A DNA stretch of 64,000 nucleotides from Mycolicibacterium sp. P1-18 (GCF_008329535.1 NZ_NPKR01000007.1:186001-250000), one strand, 5' to 3'. Numbered from the stretch's first letter, positions 9,125 through 17,524 are shown. Numbers and translations are program-made. The notes: generated by a model from the sequence alone, not told the origin.

Positions 9125-9136
9125 CCGAGCGCTCGG
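9125..9136. promoter_or_regulatory. Perfect 12-bp palindrome in the hydrolase/TetR spacer
   Basis: CCGAGCGCTCGG is a perfect inverted repeat lying 26 bp downstream of the larger operator, in the leader region of the hydrolase operon. It could be a second protein site or a small mRNA hairpin. Its role is not known. Confidence 0.35.
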
Positions 9137-9161
9137 ATGAGGACGTTGTCTCCGTTACGGT

Positions 9162-9191
9162 AGACAACACTGTTGTACAACACTGTTGTCT
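9162..9191. promoter_or_regulatory. 30-bp operator palindrome of the TetR regulator
   Basis: Two copies of the 13-bp palindrome ACAACACTGTTGT sit side by side and share flanking bases. Together they form a 30-bp inverted repeat AGACAACA...TGTTGTCT with only two mismatched positions. It lies between the divergent hydrolase-importer operon and the TetR gene, 28 bp before the TetR start. The shape is that of a site bound by two TetR dimers and is the best candidate for autoregulation of this divergent pair. Confidence 0.75.
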
Positions 9192-9219
9192 CGTCAAGCG
9201 GAAGGGCTAAGGTCGCACT

Positions 9220-9834
9220 ATGCCGCCCGAAATAGACGCGAGCGCACGTCTTACGGAGATCGCCCAAGCCACCCTCGACGTGGCGCGTGAGGAGGGGCCA
9301 CGCTCGGTCACCATCCGAGCCGTGGCCGCTCGCATGGGTCGGTCGACGACGGTCATCACGAAGTACGTCCCCAGCCGATCCGCGCTGCTGGTCAACGCGG
9401 TGTCACATGTTCGTGCCGGGTGGGACGCGGCGGTGGCGGAGGTCCTCGACCGGAAGTCCGGCTTGAATCGTCTTCGAGCCCTGATGGATTGGACTCTCGA
9501 CACAGAGGACTACGACGACGCAGCCCGCAGGCTGTGGCACGAGATCCTCGCCAAGGAGGAACCCGCCAGCGACCAGTGGGGGGCGTTGGTCGACGAGGCC
9601 CACGACGATCACGCATCGATCGTCGCGACGATCGAAGAATCCGCGATCGATGCGCCTCCATGGCTAGCCGACGTTCTCTTCCTGGTGTCGCGCGGTTTCT
9701 TCGTCTCGACGGTCAAGGATCCAGAGGACTGGAGTGGGGACCGGGCGCGCGCGGCCGTCAACGCGATGCTCGACGACCTCTTCCCCCAGGACGCTGCGAA
9801 GGCTGGCCGCGCGCGAAGGCGTAAGAGGGCATGA
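9220..9834 (+). CDS. TetR family transcriptional regulator
   Basis: The 204-residue protein has an N-terminal TetR DNA-binding domain (RLTEIAQATLDVAREEGPRSVTIRAVAARMGRSTTVITKYVPSRSALL, residues about 8-60). A helical ligand domain and a basic tail ending in RARRRKRA follow. It is divergent from the CocE hydrolase and peptide-type importer operon across the 30-bp palindrome at 9162-9191, so it is the probable repressor of that operon and of itself. ATG at 9220 is the only sensible start. The inducer is unknown. Confidence 0.9.
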   Translation: MPPEIDASARLTEIAQATLDVAREEGPRSVTIRAVAARMGRSTTVITKYVPSRSALLVNAVSHVRAGWDAAVAEVLDRKSGLNRLRALMDWTLDTEDYDDAARRLWHEILAKEEPASDQWGALVDEAHDDHASIVATIEESAIDAPPWLADVLFLVSRGFFVSTVKDPEDWSGDRARAAVNAMLDDLFPQDAAKAGRARRRKRA

Positions 9835-9853
9835 CGTACGGCTGAAGAACTAG

Positions 9854-9929
9854 TGGTGCCCCCGGCATGATTCGAACATGCGACACCGGCTTTAGGAGAG
9901 CCGTGCTCTATCCCCTGAGCTACGGGGGC
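9854..9929 (-). tRNA. tRNA-Arg (anticodon CCT)
   Basis: The reverse strand folds into a full cloverleaf of 73 bases plus an encoded CCA. The acceptor arm GCCCCCG pairs with CGGGGGC and the D arm is GCTC/GAGC. The anticodon stem CGGCT/AGCCG encloses loop CTCCTAA, so the anticodon is CCT. The T arm is GCATG TTCGAAT CATGC. It reads AGG codons, which are rare in this GC-rich genome. It stands alone between the TetR and CsbD genes. Confidence 0.97.
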
Positions 9930-10003
9930 GGACCGGATCGCAGCATACCGAAGTCACCGCCCACTTCGTGTTTCCCCAGGTCACGCAACGGCTACACCAC
10001 GCC

Positions 10004-10180
10004 ATGAGCACTTCCAAGAAGGCCAAGAACTCCGTCGACAAGCTGGCGGGCCGCGTCAAGGAGAACCTCGGCGAGATCACCGGAAACGACCGCCTCCGCA
10101 ACCAGGGCAAGGTCGACCAGGTGAAGGCCCGCGTAAAGCAGTCCGGCGAGCGCCTCAAGGACGCCGTCCGCGGTCGTTGA
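10004..10180 (+). CDS. CsbD family protein
   Basis: The 58-residue hydrophilic protein STSKKAKNSVDKLAGRVKENLGEITGNDRLRNQGKVDQVKARVKQSGERLKDAVRGR matches the CsbD family (residues about 8-52: KLAGRVKENLGEITGND, then a Gly-Lys-Val-Asp-Gln amphipathic helix). CsbD proteins are stress-induced in Bacillus and often general-stress genes in actinobacteria; the biochemical role is unknown. ATG at 10004 is chosen because family members start just before this point; an earlier in-frame ATG at 9968 would run into the tRNA promoter region. Its stop abuts the stop of the convergent LLM gene. Confidence 0.85.
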   Translation: MSTSKKAKNSVDKLAGRVKENLGEITGNDRLRNQGKVDQVKARVKQSGERLKDAVRGR

Positions 10181-11002
10181 TCAGCGCAGCAGTTCGATCA
10201 CCTTCGCGAACGCCTCGACGTGGGGCTGCTGCACGGTGACGTAGGTGACGCCGTACGTGTCGCGGTAGCGGCGGATCTCGTCGGCGATGTCGCTCGGCGA
10301 GCCGACCAGCACGCCCGGGGTGCGAAGCAGTTCCTCGTCGCTGAGGTTCGGCAGGAACCGTCGGGTGATCGACAAGTCGGGCATTCCGGTGTCGTCGATC
10401 GGCATCGCCGTGACGGCGATGTTCAACTCCAGGTCGTCGAAGCGGTCGCCGGCCGCTTGGCGGACGAAGGAAATCCGCTCGGCGAGCGGGTCCCCGTCGG
10501 GCCCCTCCGGATCGCCTCCGGTAAGCCCGATGACGTGGGCCCGTTGCGCGGCGATCGTCAGCACCCGGTCCCCGTTGCCCGCGATCAGGATCGGTACGTC
10601 CGGCGCGTGCTCGCCGAGATACTCCACGACGTGGCGCAGGTGGTCGACGCGCTCCCGGGCGCTCGGGAACGGGATCTCCGCGGCCGCGAACTCCGCCTCG
10701 ACGTAGCCGGTGCCAAGCCCCAATTCCAGACGGCCTCCGGTGAGGTCGTGCATCGCCATCACGTCACGTGCCAGCAAGGCGGCCTTGTAGAACCCCGCGT
10801 TGAGCACGAACGTGCCGACGTGCAATTTCTCGGTGGCGGCGGCCGCGGTCATCAGCGTCGGGAACGGCGCGGGGGCACCCAGGTGGTCTGGCACGTGCAG
10901 GACGTCGTAGCCCATGTCCTCTGCGCGGTGCGCCCAGTCCTGGACCGCCGACTGCCGTGGCGCGGCGTGCAGCCCGAACCCGAAACGAAGCTCTCGTGCC
11001 AT
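10181..11002 (-). CDS. LLM class F420-dependent oxidoreductase
   Basis: The 273-residue protein has a luciferase-like monooxygenase TIM barrel: RELRFGFGLHAAPRQSAVQDWAHRAEDMGYDVLHVPDHLG at the N terminus, RLELGLGTGYVEAEF, and PILIAGNGDRVLTIAAQRAHVIGLTGG. This pattern is that of the mycobacterial F420-type LLM proteins (TIGR03621-like). It is cytosolic and transfers hydride to or from an unknown substrate. The start is ATG at 11002; the sequence upstream in frame does not belong to the fold. It is divergent from the YbdK-type ligase gene. Confidence 0.88.
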   Translation of the reverse strand: MARELRFGFGLHAAPRQSAVQDWAHRAEDMGYDVLHVPDHLGAPAPFPTLMTAAAATEKLHVGTFVLNAGFYKAALLARDVMAMHDLTGGRLELGLGTGYVEAEFAAAEIPFPSARERVDHLRHVVEYLGEHAPDVPILIAGNGDRVLTIAAQRAHVIGLTGGDPEGPDGDPLAERISFVRQAAGDRFDDLELNIAVTAMPIDDTGMPDLSITRRFLPNLSDEELLRTPGVLVGSPSDIADEIRRYRDTYGVTYVTVQQPHVEAFAKVIELLR

Positions 11003-11139
11003 GAACCGAAGCTTAGGTGTCGATACGAAAACGGATGTTTGGCCCCGCGGTGGGTGGGGCAATTGAATCTCCGAGCCGCGCATTCACCTCGCGCGACAGT
11101 AGGAGTGACACCCTGATCCGGCCCGTCGTGAATGATCCG

Positions 11140-12255
11140 ATGGGCCGGGTCAACACTCCAGAACCTCCCACCTACGGCGTCGAAGAAGAGTTCCTGCTCG
11201 TCGACCCCGAGACCGGTCAGCCCGCGCCGCTCAACGCGGCGGTGGCCGAGCACGCGAAGCGTCACGGCGTCGACCTCGAGCTCGAACTGACCAGCTGCCA
11301 GGTCGAGACCAAGACCGAGGTGGCCAGCTCCAGTGCCGACCTCCGGCGTGACCTCGTCCGGCTTCGCCGCGCCGCCTCCGCAGCCGCCACCGAGGCGGGC
11401 GCTCGCCTCCTCGCGGTCGCGCTGCCTCCCACGCTCCCCGAGCACTTTCCCGTCACGGACAAGCCGCGCTACGGCAGGATCGCCGAGCGGTTCGGGATGA
11501 TCGCCCACGAGCAGGGCATCTCGGGGTGCCACGTGCACGTCGCGGTGGCCGACCGCGACGTCGCCGTCCAGGTCAGCAACCGGTTGCGACCCTGGCTGCC
11601 GCTGTTGCTCGCCCTGACCGCCAACTCGGCGGTCTACCGCAACGCCGACACGGGGCACGCCAGCTGGCGCAGCGTGCTGTGGGCCCGCTGGCCCAGCGCC
11701 GGACCGCCGCCGCACTTCGACTCCGCCGCCGACTACGACGCGGCCGTTCAGGAGATGCTGGCGTCCGGGGCGATGCTCGACGACGGGCAGGTCTACTGGG
11801 ACGTCCGTCCGTCGGCCAACTTCCCGACCGTCGAGGTGCGCGTCGCCGACGTGCCGGCCACCGTCGCCGACACGGTCCTGTTCGCCACCCTCGTCAGGGC
11901 GCTGGTCATGACGGTCCTGGCCGAGGGCGAGCGCAACGAGCCGGTGCCACCCATCGCCGCGCACGTGCTGAAGGCCGCGTACTGGACGGCTGCCCGCTAC
12001 GGGGTCGAGGGTCAGTTGGTCGACCTCCCGGGCGACCGCACCCTGCGACCGGCCGCCGACCTGTTGCACGCATTGGTCGAGCGTCTCGAGCCGGCGCTGA
12101 CCGCGATCGGCGACTACGACATGGTGCGCACGGAGATCACCCGCGTGCTGGCCAACGGCAACGGCGCGGCGCGACAACGACGGGCATGGCAGCGGCGCGA
12201 GGACGTCTCCGACGTGATGGCGGAGGCGGCGGCCGCCACCGTGGAGGGGTGCTGA
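11140..12255 (+). CDS. YbdK-type carboxylate-amine ligase (glutamate-cysteine ligase family 2)
   Basis: The 371-residue protein matches the GCS2/YbdK family: TYGVEEEFLLVDPETGQP at the N terminus, ELTSCQVETKTEV, GCHVHVAVADRD, SWRSVLWARWPSAGPPPHF and WDVRPSANFPTVEVRVADVPATVADTVL. Related enzymes have weak gamma-glutamylcysteine ligase activity; the true role in mycobacteria, which make mycothiol, is unknown. ATG at 11140 is used, with GTG at 11128 as an alternative. AGGAG at 11101-11105 is too far from either for an ordinary ribosome binding site, so the start is uncertain. It converges on rskA with one base between stops. Confidence 0.85.
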   Translation: MGRVNTPEPPTYGVEEEFLLVDPETGQPAPLNAAVAEHAKRHGVDLELELTSCQVETKTEVASSSADLRRDLVRLRRAASAAATEAGARLLAVALPPTLPEHFPVTDKPRYGRIAERFGMIAHEQGISGCHVHVAVADRDVAVQVSNRLRPWLPLLLALTANSAVYRNADTGHASWRSVLWARWPSAGPPPHFDSAADYDAAVQEMLASGAMLDDGQVYWDVRPSANFPTVEVRVADVPATVADTVLFATLVRALVMTVLAEGERNEPVPPIAAHVLKAAYWTAARYGVEGQLVDLPGDRTLRPAADLLHALVERLEPALTAIGDYDMVRTEITRVLANGNGAARQRRAWQRREDVSDVMAEAAAATVEGC

Positions 12256-12256
12256 C

Positions 12257-12988
12257 TCAGATCAGCGGGAGCTCGGCGAACGCCGGCGTCGTCGGTGCCG
12301 ACGAGCCGCCGCTGGGTTCCACCGTGAACGCAAGGGTCGTCGACCCGTCCAGGTCTGGGAGCACCGCCGTGGTCGACGGGGCGACGGCCGCGGAGTCCAT
12401 GGTGCCGGCCGACTCGGGACCCTTCGCGCCGACCAACCACATTTGGTAGACCGTGCCGGGCTTGGGCGGTTCGACGTTGTTCATCACGAGGACCGCCGCG
12501 TTGCGTTCGCGCGAGAACACCACGGTGGCGGTGCCGCCCGTCGGAATCGGACCGGACACCGTCCGGACGTCGGGTGCGTCGAAGATCTGTTCGGCGGCGG
12601 ACGGCTTGGGCGCGGGCCGCACCGCGATGCCGACGCCCACTGCGCCGAGGCCGATTGCCACCGCGGCGGCCGCCGCGAACGTGGCGGTGCGCCAGCGCGT
12701 CGACTGGGGGCGCATCTCGATGACGCGGCCCTCGCCGCCGACGGCCGCGAGCAGGCGCTGCCGCAACTGGTTCGGCGGCTCTTGCGCCGTCGAGGCCGAC
12801 AGTCGCGCCATCGTTTCGCGCACCGCCCGGACCTCGTCGGCGAAGGCGATGGCGACCGGCGGCGAGACCTGGGTCAGTTGCCGGTCGATGTCGTCGAGTT
12901 CCGCCTGTGGCATGGCGTGCAGCGCGTACGGCGTCGCGAGAACGAGTAGGTCGTTCGAGGAGAAGTCGCCGTCGTGTGGTTCGGTCAC
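12257..12988 (-). CDS. rskA: Anti-sigma-K factor RskA
   Basis: Single-pass membrane anti-sigma factor, 243 residues. The N-terminal cytosolic anti-sigma domain (LLVLATPYALHAMPQAELDDIDRQL...AVRETMARLS) is followed by one transmembrane helix (TFAAAAAVAIGLGAVGVGIAV, residues about 93-115). The extracytoplasmic RskA domain (VVFSRERNAAVLVMNNVEPPKPGTVYQMWLV...) comes last. It holds SigK inactive until regulated proteolysis releases it. The start GTG at 12988 overlaps the sigK stop as GTGA, so the pair is translationally coupled. The protein length and order match the mycobacterial sigK-rskA locus. Confidence 0.95.
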   Translation of the reverse strand: MTEPHDGDFSSNDLLVLATPYALHAMPQAELDDIDRQLTQVSPPVAIAFADEVRAVRETMARLSASTAQEPPNQLRQRLLAAVGGEGRVIEMRPQSTRWRTATFAAAAAVAIGLGAVGVGIAVRPAPKPSAAEQIFDAPDVRTVSGPIPTGGTATVVFSRERNAAVLVMNNVEPPKPGTVYQMWLVGAKGPESAGTMDSAAVAPSTTAVLPDLDGSTTLAFTVEPSGGSSAPTTPAFAELPLI

Positions 12989-13530
12989 GAGACCCCCAGA
13001 CACTTCCGCAAACCACGGATGCCGTCTCGCATCCGTGACTTAATGGTGGCAAGGTTCGCCGACAAACGCTCGGATACCTGCACATAGGTCAGGCCTTCGT
13101 AATACGCCATCTGGATGCATTCGCGCTGAGGATCGGTCAGCGACGCCAGGCATTCCGTGACTTGGCGCTGTTCGTCGAGTTGGATGACGGCTTCGGCGAC
13201 CCGGTCGGCGGGCAGTTCGACGTTGGCGGCGCCGTAACGGGATTCCCGCTGGCTGGCCGACTGCTCGGACCGCACCCGGTCGACGGCGCGGCGGTGCGCC
13301 AACGTCATCAGCCAGGCCAGGGGTGTTCCCGCGGCCGGGTTGTAGGTCGTCGCGTTGCGCCATACCTGCAGGTAGACGTCCTGGGTGGTTTCCTCGCTGT
13401 ACCCGGGATCGCGCAGCACGCGCACCACCAGGCCGAACACCCGCGCGCGGGTGTGGTCGTAGAACGCGGCGAACGCCTCGACGTCCTGTTCTGCCACCCG
13501 GCGCAGCAAGGCGTCGAGATCGGCTGTCAC
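12985..13530 (-). CDS. sigK: ECF sigma factor SigK
   Basis: ECF-type sigma factor, 181 residues. Region 2 contains AFYDHTRARVFGLVVRVLRDPGYSEETTQDVYLQVWRNA. The linker has AHRRAVDRVRSEQSASQRESRYGAANV, nearly as in M. tuberculosis SigK. Region 4 is ECIQMAYYEGLTYVQVSERLSANLATIKSRMRDGIRGLRKCLGVS. GTG at 13530 is chosen because SigK homology starts there (TADLDALLRRVAEQD); GTG at 13566 would add 12 residues. In M. tuberculosis SigK drives mpt70/mpt83 and its own locus; those antigens are not in this window. Confidence 0.93.
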   Translation of the reverse strand: MTADLDALLRRVAEQDVEAFAAFYDHTRARVFGLVVRVLRDPGYSEETTQDVYLQVWRNATTYNPAAGTPLAWLMTLAHRRAVDRVRSEQSASQRESRYGAANVELPADRVAEAVIQLDEQRQVTECLASLTDPQRECIQMAYYEGLTYVQVSERLSANLATIKSRMRDGIRGLRKCLGVS

Positions 13531-13639
13531 GCCGCGAAGTGTACTGGCCTGCGCGATCGTAGTCACGATAACCGCGATGTGGCCGCTCGCGGCGTGAAAG
13601 GGGAAGTGCGAGCGCGATATTCGCGAGAGTCCGGCCGGG

Positions 13640-14380
13640 TCACAGTTGACCGACCTTCTCGCGCTCGCGCACCGGGGCCGGCGGAACGTTGCGGACGCGC
13701 TGCGTCCACAGCGTGGCCCCCTGGATGCGGATCCACATTTCACCCACCAGCGGAGCCAGCGGCGCGACCAACTGAAGCCGCAGGACGTTGGCGATCGACG
13801 CCTTGCGGCGGGCGCCGTCGAGGGTCGCCACGAACGCCGGCTTGTTGTCGCGGTGCAGGGAAATGGTCACGTCGAGTTCGTCGCCGGGCAGGGGTGCCCG
13901 CACGAGGTAGTAGCCGTCGGCCTCGTTGGTGGGCGACACGTACAGGGCCTTCTTCACGGCCGCCGGTTGCGCGCCGGTGGGCGGCAACAGGTAGGCGTGG
14001 CGGTCGCCGGAGGTGCTGTGCACCTCGGCGATGACGTGGCGCAGCACGCCGCGGCCGTCGTGGCACCAGAAGATGGTCAACGGGTTGAACACGTAACCGA
14101 GCACCCGGGCCTGCGTCAGCGCGGTGATGGTGCCGCCCGGCAATTCGACGCCGCGCTCGGCGAGGTAGTGGTCGACGCGGGCGCGTAGCGTGTCCGGTCC
14201 CTGGGCGGGCGGTGAAAGGTGGTCGACCGCCTCGAATCGGGCGAAGGGCTGTAGCCAGCGGGGGAGCTGGGGCAGGTCGTCGACGTCGACGTACCAGCTG
14301 TAGCCGCCTTGCTCGAAGTAGTGATGCACGGGCGAGCGGCTCAGGTGCGTGATCCGCGTCCGGTAGAGAGCGCTCAGCAC
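13640..14380 (-). CDS. DUF1365 family protein (Rv0448c-like)
   Basis: The 246-residue protein matches DUF1365: YRTRITHLSRSPVHHYFEQGGYSWYVDVDDLP at the start, RVLGYVFNPLTIFWCHD in the middle, and HVIAEVHSTSGDRHAYLLP. Function unknown; homologues sit beside FAD-dependent amine oxidases and cyclopropane-fatty-acid-synthase-type methyltransferases, which suggests a lipid-modifying role. In M. tuberculosis the same family is upstream of ufaA1, Rv0446c and sigK. Here ufaA1 and Rv0446c are absent, so the gene precedes sigK directly with a 109-bp gap. GTG at 14380 is the start. A SigK-like promoter lies upstream. Confidence 0.9.
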   Translation of the reverse strand: MLSALYRTRITHLSRSPVHHYFEQGGYSWYVDVDDLPQLPRWLQPFARFEAVDHLSPPAQGPDTLRARVDHYLAERGVELPGGTITALTQARVLGYVFNPLTIFWCHDGRGVLRHVIAEVHSTSGDRHAYLLPPTGAQPAAVKKALYVSPTNEADGYYLVRAPLPGDELDVTISLHRDNKPAFVATLDGARRKASIANVLRLQLVAPLAPLVGEMWIRIQGATLWTQRVRNVPPAPVREREKVGQL

Positions 14381-14461
14381 GGGGCCGACACCTGCTGGTC
14401 GAGGGCCGGAGCTACCAGCTCCGCTGCACCACCGATGAGGTCTCTACGTTGCACATCTGGT

Positions 14462-14488
14462 ATTCGACGCAGGACGCGCGATGGATGG
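14462..14488 (-). promoter_or_regulatory. SigK-like promoter of the DUF1365-sigK-rskA unit
   Basis: On the minus strand, CCATCC (14488-14483) and TCGAAT (14467-14462) are separated by 15 bp. The published mycobacterial SigK consensus, as I recall it, is CCATCC at -35 and CCGAAT at -10, so the -35 is exact and the -10 differs by one base. It points at the DUF1365 gene 80 bp away. The spacer is slightly short, so this is a candidate for autoregulation rather than proof. Confidence 0.55.
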
Positions 14489-14537
14489 GCGCCGTTCTAC
14501 ATTGCGAAAGTGCCGCCGCCGCGTAGTGTGCCGATCC

Positions 14538-16169
14538 GTGGCGATAACGCTGTTTCACAACGGAACCGTCTGGACAAGTGCCGCCGGACCGACGATTACC
14601 GCATTGCTGGTCGACGACGGCGTGATCGCCGCCCTCGGTGAGGAGGCGACCGCCAAGGCCGCCGAGCACCAAGACGTCGTCGAAGTCGACCTCGAGGGCG
14701 GGTTCCTGATGCCGTCGTTCGGCGACGGGCATGCCCACCCCATGCTCGGTGGTCTGGAGTACGTCGGTCCCGCCGTGCGGCCGTGCAGTTCGGTGGAGGA
14801 GATCGTCGCCGAGGTGCGCAAGTTCGCCGAGGCCAATCCCGACGACGACTGGATCGTCGGCGCCTCCTACGACGGCAGCCTCGCCGAGGGGGGCCTCTTC
14901 GACGCCCGCTGGCTGGACGAGGCGGTGCCCGACCGGCCGGTGGCGCTGCGGGCGTGGGACTACCACACGATGTGGGTCAACTCCGTCGCGCTGGAACGGG
15001 CGGGGATCACGGCGGACACGCCGGACCCGGTGCTCGGTGAGATCCCGCACCGCGAGGACGGCTCGGTGCTCGGCACCATGCGGGAGTGGGGTGCCGTCGA
15101 CCTCGTCACCGCCATGATGCCCGAAAGGGACGTCGACGTGCGGGTGGCCGCGCTCGGCACGGCGGCCGACTACTACCTCGCCAGAGGCGTCACCTGGGTG
15201 CAGGACGCCTGGGTCGAACCCGGCGACGTGGAGACCTATGTGACCGCCGCGCAGCGCGACGCCCTGCGGATGCGGTTCAACCTGGCGTTCTACGCCGACC
15301 CGCGCTACTTCGACTCTCAGGTCGACGGCTTCGTCGACGCCCGGCGCCGCGTCGTCGAGGTGGACTCGCCCTTCCTGACCGCGCACACGGTGAAGTTCTT
15401 CGCCGACGGCGTCGTGGAGAACGAGACGGGGGCGCTGCTGGCGCCGTACTGCTCCGGGCTACACGAACACGGCATGACGGTGTGGGAGGGCGACAGCCTG
15501 GCGCAGGCGGCCCGTCGCGTCGACGAACTCGGGTTCCAGATCCACATCCACGCCATCGGCGACGCCGCGGTCCGCCAGGCGCTCGACGCCATCGAGTACG
15601 CGATCGAGTCCAACGGGCCGCGGGACCGGCGGCCGGTGATCGCCCACGTCCAACTGGTCGACGACGCGGACCTCGAACGGTTCGCCGCGCTCGGCGTCAT
15701 CCCGTGCATGCAACCCCTCTGGGCGCAGATGGACGCCCTGATGACGGTGCTGACGGTTCCGCGTCTCGGCGCCGAACGCGCCGACAGGCAGTACCGGATG
15801 CGCAGCCTCGACGAGTCCGGGGCGCCACTGGCCCTGGGGTCGGACTGGCCGGTGTCCTCCGGGGCGCCGCTGGACGGCATCGCCATCGGCATCTCGCGGC
15901 GTACCCCCGACGGGGAGCCCGAGGGCGGTTGGACGCCCGAGGAAGCGCTGACGATCGAGCGCGCGCTCGGCGCGTACACCGCCGGCGTCGCCGAACAGGC
16001 ATTCGCCGACCAGGCCTGGGGGCGCCTCGTCGACGGTGCCAGTGCCGACCTGGTGTGGCTGGACCGCGACCCGCGCGAGACGCCCGCTCAGCAGCTGCCC
16101 GCGATCGTCGTCCGGGCCACGTACCTCCGAGGCGAACTCGGTTACTCACTCACCCCTGGAAGGGATTAG
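14538..16169 (+). CDS. YtcJ-type amidohydrolase
   Basis: The 543-residue enzyme belongs to the metal-dependent amidohydrolase superfamily, YtcJ/AepA-like branch. It has an N-terminal composite strand region (TLFHNGTVWTSAAGPTITALLVDDGVIAALG) and the metal HxH in FGDGHAHPMLGG. Later metal-binding segments are FQIHIHAIGDAAVRQALDAIEYA and VIAHVQLVDDADLERFAALGV, and the catalytic Asp is in LALGSDWPVSS. No signal peptide is seen, so it acts in the cytosol on an unknown amide, carbamate or cyclic amide. GTG at 14538 opens the conserved part. An APC permease gene follows two bases after the stop, which suggests import and hydrolysis of one substrate. Confidence 0.9.
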   Translation: MAITLFHNGTVWTSAAGPTITALLVDDGVIAALGEEATAKAAEHQDVVEVDLEGGFLMPSFGDGHAHPMLGGLEYVGPAVRPCSSVEEIVAEVRKFAEANPDDDWIVGASYDGSLAEGGLFDARWLDEAVPDRPVALRAWDYHTMWVNSVALERAGITADTPDPVLGEIPHREDGSVLGTMREWGAVDLVTAMMPERDVDVRVAALGTAADYYLARGVTWVQDAWVEPGDVETYVTAAQRDALRMRFNLAFYADPRYFDSQVDGFVDARRRVVEVDSPFLTAHTVKFFADGVVENETGALLAPYCSGLHEHGMTVWEGDSLAQAARRVDELGFQIHIHAIGDAAVRQALDAIEYAIESNGPRDRRPVIAHVQLVDDADLERFAALGVIPCMQPLWAQMDALMTVLTVPRLGAERADRQYRMRSLDESGAPLALGSDWPVSSGAPLDGIAIGISRRTPDGEPEGGWTPEEALTIERALGAYTAGVAEQAFADQAWGRLVDGASADLVWLDRDPRETPAQQLPAIVVRATYLRGELGYSLTPGRD

Positions 16170-16171
16170 CA

Positions 16172-17515
16172 ATGTCGGCAGAAACGCCCGTCGTCACCGA
16201 GAACGAGGGCCATCTCAAGCGGGCGCTGGGAGTTCCAGCGCTGGTGCTCTTCGGCATGGTCTACATGGTGCCGCTCACGGTGTACACCACCTACGGCATC
16301 GTCACCCAGCTGACCGGTGGCCGACTCTCGGTTGCGTACCTGGTGACGCTGGCGGCGATGGTGTTCACGGCCAGGTCCTATGCGCGGATGTCGGCGGCCT
16401 TCCCGGTGGCCGGCTCCACCTATGCGTACACCCAGCGGACCTTCGGAGCCCCCGTCGGCTTCCTGGCGGGGTGGTCGCTGCTGCTCGACTACCTCTTCCT
16501 GCCGATGCTGAACTACCTGGTCATCGGCATCTACCTGGAGGCCGCCATCCCCGCGGTGCCCGCCTGGGTCTTCGTACTGGGGTCGATCGTCCTGGTGACG
16601 GTGCTCAACATCATCGGCATCGTGTCGGTGGCGCGGGCCAACTTCGTGCTGCTGGCGGTGCAGGCCATCTTCATCGTCGTGTTCGTGGTGATGGCGTTCC
16701 TGACCATCACCAAGCTGGGCAACGTGGACTTCATGGCGCCGTTCACCGGTGACGGCAGCGTGGGCGGGGCAAGTCCCATCTTCGCCGGTGCCGCGATCCT
16801 GTGTCTGTCGTTCCTCGGGTTCGACGCGGTCTCCACGCTGTCGGAGGAGGCCAAGGACCCGACTCGCAGCGTGCCCAAGGCGATCATGATCGCGACGGTC
16901 ACGTGTGGCGTCATCTTCGTCGCGTTGTCCTACGTGTCTCAGTTGGCCTTCCCGTCCAACCAGTTCGCCGACGTCGACTCGGGTTCGCTCGACGTGATGA
17001 CGGCCGCCGGCGGCCAGTTCCTGAACACCTTCTTCACGGCGGCCTACATCGCGGGCGCCTTCGGTTCGGCGCTGACGTCGCAGGCGTCGGTGGCCAGGAT
17101 CCTCTATGCCATGGGCCGCGACGGCATCATGCCGCGCAAGGTGTTCGGGCACGTCTCGGTGCGCTTTGCGACGCCGACCTTCGCAATCCTGGTCGTATCG
17201 GTGATCTCGTTGGCGGCCATCTGGATCTCGCTCGACTTCCTCGCCTCGATCGTCAGCTTCGGCGCACTGATCGCCTTCTCCGCGGTGAACCTCACCGTCA
17301 TCAAGCACTACTTCGTCGACGAGGGTGAGAAGAACATCCTCAACAACGTGGTGCTGCCGGGCATCGGCTTCGTTCTGACGGTGTGGTTGTGGACGAGCCT
17401 GTCCTGGCTGACGCTCGAAGTCGGCCTGGTGTGGTTGGCAATTGGCCTCGGCTGGCTGCTCGTCGTGACCCGTGGGTTCCAGCGGCCGACGCCGGTGTTG
17501 GCTCTCGAGGAGTAG
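16172..17515 (+). CDS. APC family amino acid permease
   Basis: The 447-residue membrane transporter is of the APC superfamily. The N-terminal segment has GHLKRALGVPALVLFGMVYMVPLTVYTTYGIV, then SYARMSAAFPVAGSTYAYTQRTFGAPVGFLAGWSLLLDYLFLPMLNYLV, with about twelve hydrophobic helices in all. Helix 6 carries LSFLGFDAVSTLSEEAKDPTRSVPKAI, the unwound-helix motif of this family. ATG at 16172 has GGAAGGG upstream and lies two bases after the amidohydrolase stop, so the two form an operon. Substrate probably an amine or amino-acid derivative handled by the amidohydrolase. Confidence 0.92.
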   Translation: MSAETPVVTENEGHLKRALGVPALVLFGMVYMVPLTVYTTYGIVTQLTGGRLSVAYLVTLAAMVFTARSYARMSAAFPVAGSTYAYTQRTFGAPVGFLAGWSLLLDYLFLPMLNYLVIGIYLEAAIPAVPAWVFVLGSIVLVTVLNIIGIVSVARANFVLLAVQAIFIVVFVVMAFLTITKLGNVDFMAPFTGDGSVGGASPIFAGAAILCLSFLGFDAVSTLSEEAKDPTRSVPKAIMIATVTCGVIFVALSYVSQLAFPSNQFADVDSGSLDVMTAAGGQFLNTFFTAAYIAGAFGSALTSQASVARILYAMGRDGIMPRKVFGHVSVRFATPTFAILVVSVISLAAIWISLDFLASIVSFGALIAFSAVNLTVIKHYFVDEGEKNILNNVVLPGIGFVLTVWLWTSLSWLTLEVGLVWLAIGLGWLLVVTRGFQRPTPVLALEE

Positions 17516-17524
17516 CCACGGAAT

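Noticed and set aside
9854..9929. tRNA 3' end as an integration site of a mobile element
   Set aside because: No integrase gene nearby and no direct repeat of the tRNA end seen in the window.
13613..13625. Palindrome CGCGA-TAT-TCGCG upstream of sigK
   Set aside because: Short and in CG-rich context; could be chance and no regulator is evident.
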